Assembly (NCBI GenBank): GCA_913020115.1
Contig: CAJWBQ010000014.1
Coordinates: forward strand, 1 to 64,000
DNA length: 64,000 nucleotides
From: an uncultured Cellvibrionales bacterium
GTDB taxonomy: Bacteria > Pseudomonadota > Gammaproteobacteria > Pseudomonadales > Cellvibrionaceae
Direction: 5' to 3'
Below are positions 8,901-16,528 of this stretch, in pieces. The translations under genes and the position numbers were made by a program. Numbering within the stretch: the stretch's first letter is position 1; each line of letters opens with the position of its first letter. The notes under the pieces were generated by a model. That model was not told the origin of the DNA and ran no database searches. It worked only from the letters and a program-made list of their open reading frames with translations.

Positions 8901-9203
8901 ATAGGCTCAAACTTTGTTTCTACGATCAAACTTGCGAACTCATAAGCCCACAGAGGCCAACCTGTGTTATGAAAAATGCTCCATCGTGGAATTGAAGTGA
9001 ACATCGCGCACCGAAAAGAGGCCTCCGAAAATAAATTCCAGCCCCTTGAAAACTTCCAAAAATCTACTTAAGTTATTGTTAATACAGCAAATGTAGATAA
9101 TTTTCCGCGCTTGGCATAAATCTTGAGAGATACTCATCAAGCGAACGAAATAAACTTCGGACAAACAAATTCAGTTAACTAACCAACCTGCGGAGCTTTA
9201 ATC

Positions 9204-9506
9204 ATGAAAAAAAGAACACTGGGTACTATATTGTTTACCGTACTAACATCAAGCCATGTAATGGCATACGAATGTTCTTACAAAACGAAAAATGAAAGGC
9301 CCACCATCCCTAATGGGCTCACAAGCAACATTGAACAGATGACAACAGCAAGGACGGAGGTGATTCAATATGTGGAATTGGAATCTGCCCGTTACAACTG
9401 CATTCACAATGAACACATTAAACAGCACGTGTCCAAGCGTATTCACAATGTAGCCGATAACTTTAATGTTGAATTACGGAGATTCAAAAAGCTTCTAGGC
9501 TCCTAA
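9204..9506 (+). CDS. Small secreted protein of unknown function
   Basis: A 100-residue protein with a clear signal peptide (MKKRTLGTILFTVLTSSHVMA, cleavage likely before YEC). The mature part is about 78 residues, with two cysteines (YEC and YNC) that could form a disulfide, and a basic, helical C-terminal half (HISKRIHNVADNFNVELRRFKKL-like). GGAG lies about ten bases before the ATG, and a convincing terminator follows 20 bases after the stop, so it is a self-contained transcription unit. I do not recognise the family. Confidence 0.65.
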   Translation: MKKRTLGTILFTVLTSSHVMAYECSYKTKNERPTIPNGLTSNIEQMTTARTEVIQYVELESARYNCIHNEHIKQHVSKRIHNVADNFNVELRRFKKLLGS

Positions 9507-9524
9507 TTCGTAAAACGAAAACGG

Positions 9525-9555
9525 GTGCCTCCATACTGTGAGGCACTCAGTTTTT
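9525..9555 (+). terminator. Rho-independent terminator
   Basis: GTGCCTC (9525-9531) pairs with GAGGCAC (9540-9546) across an 8-base loop and is followed by TTTTT at 9551-9555, just downstream of the small secreted protein gene. Confidence 0.8.
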
Positions 9556-9667
9556 AGCGCGCCCCATTAACCAATAGAATCTTTTGAACAGTGACAATCA
9601 ACCGCCCTACTTTCAGAATACGGCCAACTATCGAAGCACCATAACACTTCGAAAAGGAACTAGACCC

Positions 9668-10039
9668 ATGAAATTTTTCAGTCGTCGATTAGTAAAACAT
9701 GAAGATCTCAACCCCGCCAACCGTCTATTTGGTGGCCGTCTTTTGGCCTGGATAGATGAAGAAGCGGCTATTTACGCCGGCTGTCAATTAGCTTACAAAA
9801 ACATAGTCACCAAGTACATCTCAGAAATAAATTTCGTCGCTCCCAGCGAGTTAGGCGATGTCATCGAATTTGGTCTTGACGTAACGGGGATAGGCTCCAG
9901 CTCAATTACCGTAAGTTGCGAGGTGCGCAACAAAGCCAGCAAACAAACTATTATCAAGATAGAAAAAATGGTTTTTGTTTGTGTCAATGAAGATGGCAAG
10001 CCCAAGGAGCATGGCTTGCGAACCTCATTAGCAGCCTAA
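9668..10039 (+). CDS. Acyl-CoA thioesterase, hotdog fold (YciA-like)
   Basis: From ATG 9668, which has AAGGA about ten bases upstream, the protein is 123 residues. The hotdog-fold thioesterase signature is clear: EDLNPANRLFGGRLLAWIDE at the start, with the conserved N-x(4)-FGG and an acidic residue on the helix, then FVAPSELGDVIEF and a terminal strand IIKIEKMVFVCV. It would hydrolyse acyl-CoA to the free acid and CoA in the cytoplasm; chain-length preference cannot be read from sequence. A longer form from 9584 adds 28 residues without family similarity and is rejected. Confidence 0.85.
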   Translation: MKFFSRRLVKHEDLNPANRLFGGRLLAWIDEEAAIYAGCQLAYKNIVTKYISEINFVAPSELGDVIEFGLDVTGIGSSSITVSCEVRNKASKQTIIKIEKMVFVCVNEDGKPKEHGLRTSLAA

Positions 10040-10538
10040 TTAGCGGCCTACTCGCCTTGGGGGATTCCGTGGCCGCTGCTATTGACAGGGCCTAGTCAGC
10101 CTAGCCATTGAATTAGTAAGCTGTCGCCAAGGGCGTTGACAATGCACAGCCATCATCAGAGCCTAGAACTTCATAACCCAATTTGGCAGTGATGCCACCC
10201 GCCGTAATGCAGGGGAAAATCGGGCCAGTAGGTTTAAGCTTGAAGCTTAGCCAGTACAGCGCGGATGACTTCAGTGTTGATATCACGAAGGAATGGTTAA
10301 CCGCCTCCGCAAATTTTTCAGGCAATAAGCATTGGTTTGCAGCGGCCGAAGCCCGGCTTGCTGCTAACTCCGGAGTTAGCGTTTCGACATTGTCGAGAGT
10401 TCAATTAAAGTAGATGCTAGGTCAGTTGGGACACAGTCAGCATCGGCCTAGAACTTTTAGACCTTGAGTAGGGCAACACAACGGCTTCTGGACTACAAAT
10501 AAGTAATTAGCTCACAAATTCCTGTCCAACGAAACAAC
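10040..10538. other. Intergenic stretch downstream of the thioesterase
   Basis: Only short open frames on both strands (for example 10183-10413 plus, 10113-10325 minus) with no ribosome sites and no family resemblance. The phrase GCCTAGAACTT occurs twice (near 10161 and 10457). I see nothing else. Confidence 0.4.
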
Positions 10539-10555
10539 TTGGCACGGTGAATGCA
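10539..10555 (+). promoter_or_regulatory. Sigma-54 (-24/-12) promoter
   Basis: TTGGCACG (10539-10546), four bases, then ATGCA (10551-10555). The diagnostic GG (10541-10542) and GC (10553-10554) are exactly ten bases apart, the canonical RpoN spacing; the only departure from TTGGCACG-N4-TTGCA is the first base of the -12 element. Transcription should start near 10566. No protein gene follows on this strand, only a 70-base segment ending in a strong terminator. Confidence 0.65.
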
Positions 10556-10565
10556 CTACATTAGG

Positions 10566-10634
10566 TACATTCAGCCGAAGGGCAAGGATGTATCTCTCAT
10601 CATCGCTTACGGCCCTCTTCGGAGGGCTTTTTTT
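10566..10634 (+). ncRNA. Candidate sigma-54-dependent small RNA with CsrA-type site
   Basis: The predicted transcript of about 69 nt runs from the sigma-54 promoter to a strong terminator and contains no open frame. It holds CAAGGATGT (10583-10591), a perfect match to the 3' nine positions of the CsrA SELEX consensus (CARGGAUGU). Two folds compete: the terminator GCCCTC-TTCG-GAGGGC, and pairing of CCGAAGGGC (10575-10583) with GCCCTCTTCGG (10612-10622), which would dissolve the terminator. It could be a free small RNA that binds CsrA/RsmA or an attenuator; both ideas are inference. I do not recognise a known RNA family. Confidence 0.5.
10612..10634 (+). terminator. Strong rho-independent terminator
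   Basis: GCCCTC (10612-10617), a stable TTCG tetraloop, GAGGGC (10622-10627), then seven T (10628-10634). It ends the candidate small RNA. Confidence 0.9.
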
Positions 10635-11015
10635 CCTTTTTATTGGCTTGCCGAGCGATATTTATCCACATTACCTTGAACGTTATCAGACAGATAGTTT
10701 GTCACCCGCTCAAAATAGTGCGATTCATGTGGAGTCCTCCGCTCCTATAGTCTAGTTGGAAAATTCTATCAATTTCATGGAGCAAGCTATGAGGCATAGA
10801 GTGCTGATTTTTAATTCTATATACCCCAAAACATAGCTTCGCAATTTCGACATCATCGCCCCACCATCTCGACGAATGCAACTGAATCACTCAACAGTGT
10901 GATACGTAAGGCGATCAAAAAACGGAAGCTATTTTCTACGGATAACTCAGTGAGCAACTCTTACGTAGCAAAGATTTTTCGATAATTTTATCTCACAAAT
11001 ATAACTTAGGACTCT
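10635..11015. other. Intergenic stretch
   Basis: A 62-codon minus-strand frame (10702-10890, GTG start, product containing AKLCFGVYRIKNQHSMPHSL) reads somewhat like protein, but has no ribosome site and no family that I recognise. Nothing else is evident. Confidence 0.35.
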
Positions 11016-11516
11016 CTACAAGTTTCTTGAATCATATGCCCAGTGCAATAACGCCTGCCTCTGTCTTGGACGACAACTAAAATCATGCTTATCACAGTTA
11101 TTTTTGACAGCAGATACATGTCTTCTAAAGCCTTTCCATCTTTTAATTTGGCGTATATCATCCTCTGTTCGCCTACCCATATAATAGCGACAATACCATT
11201 GAAACCAACCTCGCGGGTCTTGCTGGTGTATCCAACCTTTTTGTTGCCATACACATAGAGGCTGAGAAGCGTCTACTGAGAAATAATTTTGAGCAATGTC
11301 TTTTCCCTTCGAACTTAACCTTGCCGTATCAAACCAATCTTTGGGGTATTCCATTTTGCAATCATTTAAATATACTCCACCAAATACACCTAGTCGCAAC
11401 ATCTCTTTTGGTGTTAACTGCGGATTAAAATCAGCGTCAAAATTTTCACCCGCAGGCTCAACAAGAGAATAGGCGTAGCCATGCTGAAATTTGTCCGTAA
11501 TGAGAATTTTCTTCAT
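11016..11516 (-). CDS. Conserved hypothetical protein paired with DUF523-DUF1722 gene
   Basis: 166 residues, soluble, no signal peptide. Striking features are GVFGGVYLNDCKMEYPKDWF, then PRGWFQWYCRYYMGRRTEDD, and CRPRQRQALLHWAYDSRNL at the end: rich in Trp/Tyr/Arg and with several cysteines, suggesting a nucleic-acid or small-molecule binding protein with conserved aromatic residues. I believe it belongs to a widespread uncharacterised family but cannot name a function. Its ATG overlaps the stop of the upstream DUF523-DUF1722 gene by four bases (ATGA), so the two are translated together and probably act together. Confidence 0.7.
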   Translation of the reverse strand: MKKILITDKFQHGYAYSLVEPAGENFDADFNPQLTPKEMLRLGVFGGVYLNDCKMEYPKDWFDTARLSSKGKDIAQNYFSVDASQPLCVWQQKGWIHQQDPRGWFQWYCRYYMGRRTEDDIRQIKRWKGFRRHVSAVKNNCDKHDFSCRPRQRQALLHWAYDSRNL

Positions 11517-12466
11517 ACATTATTAAGCAACATAAGCTCCCTTGGATATGGAGACAAATAAAAAGACCGAGTTATATAGTCATTTGGGTATTTTCTGAAA
11601 TAGTGCCGCAACAAAGTTATAGGTACAATAAGAGGTAGTAGACCTTCCCTATAATCCTCAATAATTTTGTCCAACTCTTCCTTATCATCGACAACTAAAT
11701 TGTTTTTTAAATAGCCTTGCATATGTTGAAGAGTATTAACATGATTTTTCTTCGTGGCAATAATTTTTAAAGTGTACATCATGCCTTCAAGATATTTGTC
11801 TGCCAAAGCATCTAGCTCTCCATTTTTACTTGTCGCGAGCAATGCACCTAACTCACGGGCTTGCGTCTGGCTGTGACTCATGAGTATATATTTATGTCGT
11901 GCATGAAAGGCTTGGAGATCGGATAGAGCGAACTGCTCCTGCCGCATCATCTTCCAACGAGAGTAGGTATAGACCCTTTGGATAAAGTTTTCTCTAAGCT
12001 TCGAATCTTCTAGGCGCCCTTCTTCTTCAACAGGTAAAAAGGGATATTTTTGCATGAGCGTCTTGGCATATATGCCAACGCCCTCTTTACTAGGGGCGCC
12101 GTTACTGTATATTTTTACTCGCTCCATTCCGCAACTGGGTGAATCTTTTTTTAGTATGTAGCCACACAACTCCTCATGCCATGCTTTCTGCTCTGCGGCT
12201 ATATTCCGAAGTTTCTCCGTCACATCAAATTCACTATTTTTTGTACCTTGGCAGCGAATCTCGCCCTCTATTGAGACCAGGCGAATTGGATCTCTAGGGA
12301 TTCCAAGACCTATCTCTACTTCAGGACAAAATGAGACGAAATCGAAATAGTCTTTCAATATACCTGCAATATAAGAATTTCTTTTATGCCCAGAATTAAA
12401 TCGAACTTTTTCACCTAGCAAACAACTACTAATGCCAATTTTTATATTTCCAGTAAAAATATCCAT
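11513..12466 (-). CDS. DUF523 (TudS-like) - DUF1722 (YbgA) fusion protein
   Basis: 317 residues in two domains. Residues 1-150 are DUF523: GISSCLLGEKVRFNSGHKRN with Cys15, SFCPEVEIGLGIPRDPIRLV with Cys47, and KKDSPSCGMERVKIY with Cys112. These are the three cysteines that in the DUF523 member TudS hold a [4Fe-4S] cluster used for thiouracil desulfuration. Residues about 180-310 are DUF1722/YbgA: FHARHKYILMSHSQTQARELG and a terminal LRHYFRKYPNDYITRSFYLSPYPREL. A sulfur-removing or RNA/base-related role is inference from TudS. The next gene starts inside its stop codon. Confidence 0.88.
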   Translation of the reverse strand: MDIFTGNIKIGISSCLLGEKVRFNSGHKRNSYIAGILKDYFDFVSFCPEVEIGLGIPRDPIRLVSIEGEIRCQGTKNSEFDVTEKLRNIAAEQKAWHEELCGYILKKDSPSCGMERVKIYSNGAPSKEGVGIYAKTLMQKYPFLPVEEEGRLEDSKLRENFIQRVYTYSRWKMMRQEQFALSDLQAFHARHKYILMSHSQTQARELGALLATSKNGELDALADKYLEGMMYTLKIIATKKNHVNTLQHMQGYLKNNLVVDDKEELDKIIEDYREGLLPLIVPITLLRHYFRKYPNDYITRSFYLSPYPRELMLLNNV

Positions 12467-12821
12467 AGATATTTACGGCCTAATTTTTTAGTGGGATTGT
12501 TATGCTGAATAAAACGGTTAATATGTTAAAATCCATGAAGCTACTTGTGGAGCTCTACTAAACTAGAAGATGTCACCACCAAGATAAAACTTAGGTCAAA
12601 TATTTAAAAGTTAATACAATATCCCGCCTCAACGTTCCGGATAAATGAAGCACTATAATAACTATAGCTCTATTAATGGATTTTCTCTATATCACGGGAA
12701 GAGGGTAGTGAATTCAAAGACTTACAGAGCTAATTGTAAGAAACAGGACCGATTTTCTACTGACTTTGATGGCCTTTCCTCCAGATTTGCACCATGAAAC
12801 CAATGAGATTCCTGATAAAAC
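12467..12821. other. Intergenic stretch upstream of the DUF523-DUF1722 gene
   Basis: A-T-rich and without recognisable genes; it contains the presumed promoter of the two-gene minus-strand operon, but no clear -35/-10 pair that I would defend. It abuts an IS3 transposase scar at 12822. Confidence 0.4.
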
Positions 12822-12990
12822 TTACGCTGTATTCCTAACTAAATCCACTGGCGATTGATAGCCAAGTGAGCTATGCAACGTTAAAACCCGTATCGATGGT
12901 ATTCCGCTGCCATTGCTTTAAGGCGCTTTTGAACCGCGTCATCAGCGTTCTCACCAGCCTGATAGAGATGTCCTGAACGACTGACACTGG
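12822..12990 (-). pseudogene. IS3-family orfB scar with large internal deletion
   Basis: The minus strand reads SVSRSGHLYQAGENADDAVQ and KRLKAMAAEYHRYGF, the N-terminal part of an IS3 transposase B protein, and then jumps without intervening catalytic domain to VLTLHSSLGYQSPVDLVRN, the C-terminal signature (HSSLGYxSP). The junction is near 12887 and also shifts frame. About 200 codons including all DDE residues are missing. Confidence 0.75.
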
Positions 12991-13117
12991 TAAATCAGCA
13001 TACGCTTCGCTAGTTTGCCTTGTATACTAATAATTCGGGCAACGCTTGTATAACTCCATAGTTACTTCAAAAAATAACGAATGTCCCCTCTGCTAGGTGA
13101 CCAACACCTAAACAAAG

Positions 13118-13498
13118 TCATTCATCTAACCAAGATAGGGCATCACTTTCACTATCAAAATATTTTACGTCCCCAGCAGTGAACCAACCACCAATCTTTG
13201 CCGCATATTCCTGCCATTTTTTATTTCCGTATACAGCCACCCTTTCAAACTCATTGCCGTGTTTTAAGCCAATCTTAAAGTCGTCCCATGCAGCCCTAGC
13301 ATCCCAGCCTTCCAGTTCGGTTGCATCAATGAGAACTCGAACTCTAGGGGTTTTCACTTCCGACAATGCAGAATCTATTATCGGGGTGATTATTTCGTAG
13401 TCTTCGTGCGTAAGTTTTCCTTGAGCTTTTAAAAAAAGGAATAAATCATTCCCTGTTCTTTTCATGCCTATGGACACGCCATGCTTTGTAATTTTCAT
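13118..13498 (-). CDS. SpoIIAA-like (STAS-fold) protein
   Basis: 126 residues, cytosolic. The pattern KAQGKLTHEDYEIITPIIDS, then RVRVLIDATELEGWDARAAW, DFKIGLKHGNEFERVAVYGN and a C-terminal FDSESDALSWL matches the SpoIIAA-like family, a STAS-like fold often found as stand-alone genes. These proteins are thought to bind small hydrophobic ligands or partners; no specific role is known. It lies 32 bases downstream of the small DUF6868-like membrane protein on the same strand, a likely two-gene operon. Confidence 0.85.
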   Translation of the reverse strand: MKITKHGVSIGMKRTGNDLFLFLKAQGKLTHEDYEIITPIIDSALSEVKTPRVRVLIDATELEGWDARAAWDDFKIGLKHGNEFERVAVYGNKKWQEYAAKIGGWFTAGDVKYFDSESDALSWLDE

Positions 13499-13530
13499 TA
13501 TGATCTCCAGTTTTGATGTAACCCCAACAC

Positions 13531-13779
13531 TTACTGACCCATTGCCTTTAAAGCAAGATAAGGTACCACCGTAAGAACTAGCGTGGCGATCTTGTAATTA
13601 CTCAAGAAATCGTAATATTTGGCGCCAAGCTCCTTTTCTTCCAGCTTAAACATATTACTATGAAGGGCCGAAATAGGTTCCCTAGCGAACGTAATCACTA
13701 TAGTTACCAGCAGAAGATAAGCAATATTAATTATCGAAGCCCAGCCTAAAAGCTCTGTTAACTGCGAAAGCGTAATCAT
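13531..13779 (-). CDS. Small two-helix membrane protein, DUF6868-like
   Basis: 82 residues with two hydrophobic segments (INIAYLLLVTIVITFA and YKIATLVLTVVPYLALKAMG) flanking a hydrophilic stretch that includes HSNMFKLEEKELGAKYYDFL. The pattern GWxxxINxxxLL at the start, an acidic middle and NxVPYLAL at the end fits the DUF6868 group of small inner-membrane proteins. AAGGAGAAAA precedes the ATG at 13779, a good ribosome site. It leads the STAS-like gene, so a membrane protein/STAS partner pair is plausible. Function unknown. Confidence 0.75.
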   Translation of the reverse strand: MITLSQLTELLGWASIINIAYLLLVTIVITFAREPISALHSNMFKLEEKELGAKYYDFLSNYKIATLVLTVVPYLALKAMGQ

Positions 13780-14295
13780 AGTTTTCTCCTTGTTAGGGGA
13801 CTATCTAGGACGTGCGCCTAGCAGCGAAATTGAACGTTCCTTACGGGTCGTATATTTCCTAGTTTACATTTTATTAGCTGTTGGAATCGTGACATATATC
13901 AATCGGCTAGTAGTTTCTTGCTGCTACTGTTGCCAAGAAAATCACTCATATAAGATTCTTACAAGGCTCTGCCTGGCCTTTTCAACAGCATAGCTATACG
14001 CTTAATTGGCTAGGTGTTCCATTGGTGCTGAACAGGGATCCCCAAAACTTAAAACTTAGTCTGTTAGCCCATTCACTCCCGGTACGCGAAGTTTACACGC
14101 GAGCAGGTATTGGAACAGACAGAAACAATTGATGTAATATTGGGAACCTCAACACCTTTAAAGTCCTGCCTCCTATTGCCGATCTAAGACTAGCACTAAA
14201 TTACCGCCTGTGATTTGTTGATTAAATCAAGATACCTAGGTAGTTATATATCAGGCGCCAACTTCTATTTTAATGATATAAAAGCCAATAAATCC
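13780..14295. other. Intergenic stretch
   Basis: Promoter region of the small membrane protein/STAS pair (minus) followed by unremarkable sequence up to the end of the AraC gene. Short open frames here have no ribosome sites. I see no repeats or remnants. Confidence 0.4.
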
Positions 14296-15138
14296 TTATA
14301 TTTTTGCGGGCGTAATACAGGCAATTGCGCGAAACTCTCTTGTCATATGGGCCTGATCGCTAAACCCAAATTGCTGAGCAACGTCCACCAGCTTGGCTTG
14401 TTTGTGTATCTGTAAAAAGCAGATTGCTTTTTTAATCCTTAAGATTCGCTGATAATACTTTGGAGTTATTCCCAGCCAGAGCTTAAAAAGACGCTCGATT
14501 TGTCGTTGACTCAATTCAAAACTTATATTCAACTGCCCCGGGGCTTCTTTTTGCTCGATACATTCCAGCGCTCTTGCCAATGGGCTTGGGATTACATTAG
14601 TAAAATTCAGATAATCGTTCGCCCAGTAGTATAAAGTTTCAATTAGGGCCTCGTTGTTGTTTTGTGAGCGGAGGTCGGAGCAAACCCGATAGAGGTTATA
14701 CCGATGGTCGATTTTGGGAGATAATAACGTTGGTTTATTGTAGTGATGCCCTAAGACCCTATAACCAATTGCCGGGAGGAAACGTATTCCTGCGAGCTTC
14801 GCCCCCGGAGACAGTGTAATGTTTTCTGCAATTTTCTTTACCGGGAGCATGATCACACCTTCTGGCAGAGGTTCGTTGTCAATTAGCACGCCAGTGCCAA
14901 GATTAAATAAAATACCGCTGCCTCCATCAGAGTATAGGGGCTTTACTACCGAATCCGCTTGAAGCTCAGATACAGACGCTGACCATATTCCTTGCACAAA
15001 CGCAGACAGCGGTCCCGAAGGCTGGGACAGCCGAAAGTTTAGTGCTTGTTTAGACAAATCATTACTGTTTATAGCTGCCAACCTCAGGCTTAAACGTTTT
15101 GGCAATTCGGTTCCAACTGTTGATGGCGTTAATTGCAA
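14296..15138 (-). CDS. AraC-family transcriptional regulator
   Basis: Up to 280 residues. The N-terminal half contains SQPSGPLSAFVQGIWSASV, the opening of the DUF6597-type sensing domain, and the C-terminal half has the double helix-turn-helix: ISFELSQRQIERLFKLWLGI, then TPKYYQRILRIKKAICFL and DVAQQFGFSDQAHMTREFRA, ending TPAKI. It immediately follows and overlaps the AhpD-like gene, so it probably regulates that operon or a linked redox response. Start is uncertain: ATG 15138 would overlap the upstream gene by 77 bases; TTG 15057 begins just before the conserved domain. Confidence 0.85.
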   Translation of the reverse strand: MQLTPSTVGTELPKRLSLRLAAINSNDLSKQALNFRLSQPSGPLSAFVQGIWSASVSELQADSVVKPLYSDGGSGILFNLGTGVLIDNEPLPEGVIMLPVKKIAENITLSPGAKLAGIRFLPAIGYRVLGHHYNKPTLLSPKIDHRYNLYRVCSDLRSQNNNEALIETLYYWANDYLNFTNVIPSPLARALECIEQKEAPGQLNISFELSQRQIERLFKLWLGITPKYYQRILRIKKAICFLQIHKQAKLVDVAQQFGFSDQAHMTREFRAIACITPAKI

Positions 15139-15520
15139 TGGTCAAATCCACTACCGCCTGTTCACCTAATAAATTTACCACTCCCTCATATCTCTCCTCT
15201 TCCACTGGTTTGCCTGACATCAGATACTCCGACCAATTCAGTGCTGCAACTTCTATATCTGAGTACCAGGGCATATCACGCCAAGCACTTAAGCCAATAA
15301 TACGTTGCTGTGTTTCACCCTGATTCAGTGCGTCTCTACCGTGCATGTCTATACAAAAAGCACACTGATTGATCTGAGACACTCTCAGCTTAACTAATTC
15401 CCAAACAGGAATTGTAACAGTTTTGGAAGCGCTAAACTGCTCTAGTAAATAAGCTTCCTGATTCATCAAAATTTGCATTGCCTTTGATGCTAGCTCGAAA
15501 TAATTTGCCCGTAAAGTCAT
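15062..15520 (-). CDS. AhpD-like carboxymuconolactone decarboxylase family protein
   Basis: 152 residues from ATG 15520, preceded by AGGAAAAG. Landmarks are VWELVKLRVSQINQCAFCID, containing the redox CxxC-type motif Cys-Ala-Phe-Cys with the following H of the AhpD signature, then ALNWSEYLMSG and NLLGEQAVVDLTIAINAINS with NRIAKTF. Proteins of this kind act as alkylhydroperoxidase-type antioxidants or related thiol peroxidases in the cytoplasm. A longer reading frame upstream comes from IS3 terminal DNA and is rejected. The IS3 remnant ends about 80 bases upstream of this start and may have replaced the native promoter. Confidence 0.88.
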   Translation of the reverse strand: MTLRANYFELASKAMQILMNQEAYLLEQFSASKTVTIPVWELVKLRVSQINQCAFCIDMHGRDALNQGETQQRIIGLSAWRDMPWYSDIEVAALNWSEYLMSGKPVEEERYEGVVNLLGEQAVVDLTIAINAINSWNRIAKTFKPEVGSYKQ

Positions 15521-15602
15521 ATCTTTTCCTTTAATAGTCGTTACAACAATAAGATAGCTTATGGCCCTAGACAAATATTGAATATTTTCGACACGAAAGT
15601 TC

Positions 15603-16415
15603 TGGCAAGCCCCTAGTTTCCTAGACACTCAATAGCTTCTCAAAATACTGCTTTTCAAACTAAACTTGTGACATCCCGTCATTGTTACCGTGGCGGCGCG
15701 TTGGGTTGTAAAAAAACTCAATGTAATTAAAGATCTCCGAGCTAGCTTCGCTTCGTGTTTTGAAGATCTTTCGTTTAATCCGTTCTGTTTTCAATAGCGA
15801 GAAGAAGCTCTCAGCTACCGCATTATCATGACAGTTACCTCGGCGGCTAATGCTCAGCTCAGGGTTGTTGTCGCTGCCAAACTTGCGCCAGTCAAAACAG
15901 GCATACTGAACGCCTTGGTCTGAATGAATTAACACCCTACCTTCCCGCTTCCTTCGCCAAAGCGCCATCAACAACGCATCGATAACCAGGTCAGCTTTCG
16001 GACTGATTTTCATGCTCCAGCCCACGACCTGAAGAGAGAAGAGATCCAACACGATGGTCAAGTACAACCAACCTTCGTGGGCGCGGATATATGTGAAACC
16101 TGTTACTCTCGACTGATTAGCTTGATCAACACCAAAACCCCGATCCAGAACATTTGGCGCTACATGACTAAGGTCGCCACTTTTAAATCCTCGATGCCTT
16201 TTGTAAGCTCACTGGGAGCGTATTCCTGCCTCCTTCATGACTTGATAAACGCGATTCTTACCGCAGGTCTCGCCTATCTTGTAGCCACGATCCGTCACTT
16301 GTTTAACGGCTTCGATTTTAAATTCTTCTATGTTGCGCTTTGCACTCATATTGATTACCTGATGTTTGCGTTTATTATAAGGCTATCAGATCTTTACGAA
16401 ACTAAGGTCTTGCCA
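15603..16415. mobile_element. Decayed IS3-family element with both terminal inverted repeats
   Basis: The left end TGGCAAGCCCCTAGTTTC (from 15603) and the right end, read inward from 16415 on the minus strand, TGGCAAGACCTTAGTTTC, match at 16 of 18 positions and start with TG as IS3 ends do. They enclose an 813-base element whose only gene is a deleted orfA-orfB chimera. Full IS3 relatives are about 1.2-1.3 kb, so roughly a third is missing. I see no clear target-site duplication. It sits between the AhpD/AraC operon and the S1/P1 nuclease gene. Confidence 0.8.
15621..16349 (-). pseudogene. IS3 transposase, orfA fused to orfB by deletion, plus nonsense mutations
   Basis: From ATG 16349 the minus strand encodes SAKRNIEEFKIEAVKQVTDR (start of OrfA) and then joins directly to GETCGKNRVYQVMKEAGIRS of OrfB; a stop follows, then APNVLDRGFG, HEGWLYLTIVLDLFSLQVVG, LIHSDQGVQYA and RRGNCHDNAVAESFFSLLKT. 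The first catalytic Asp is lost: the usual VTDITYI is VTGFTYI. A TAG at 15660 interrupts the natural end, which continues as FEKQYFEKLLSV to 15621. The element can no longer make an active transposase. Confidence 0.85.
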
Positions 16416-16528
16416 CTCCGCATCCAGGAGACCCATTTCAGAGATTTGTATTGAGGCCCCGCAGACCGTAAGATGATGAGCGCTGAATAACTCCTTGGAC
16501 CGCTCACAATCTAGAAAGACGCCCGCCC

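Larger units (their letters stand above)
8109..9203. other. Long intergenic stretch between arsR and the small secreted protein
   Basis: No intact gene that I can support. A plus-strand open frame at 8267-8602 has no ribosome site and a composition unlike a real protein, so I do not call it. The interval contains a D-2-hydroxyacid dehydrogenase start fragment (8599-8727, minus) and a 7-base tandem repeat (8860-8900), both listed separately. Confidence 0.5.

Noticed and set aside
10113..10325. Pilin-like C-terminus on the minus strand
   Set aside because: The apparent similarity (a Cys-containing tail) is too short and there is no prepilin start.
16077..16454. 125-codon plus-strand frame across the IS3 element
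   Set aside because: Antisense to IS3 transposase remnants, no ribosome site.
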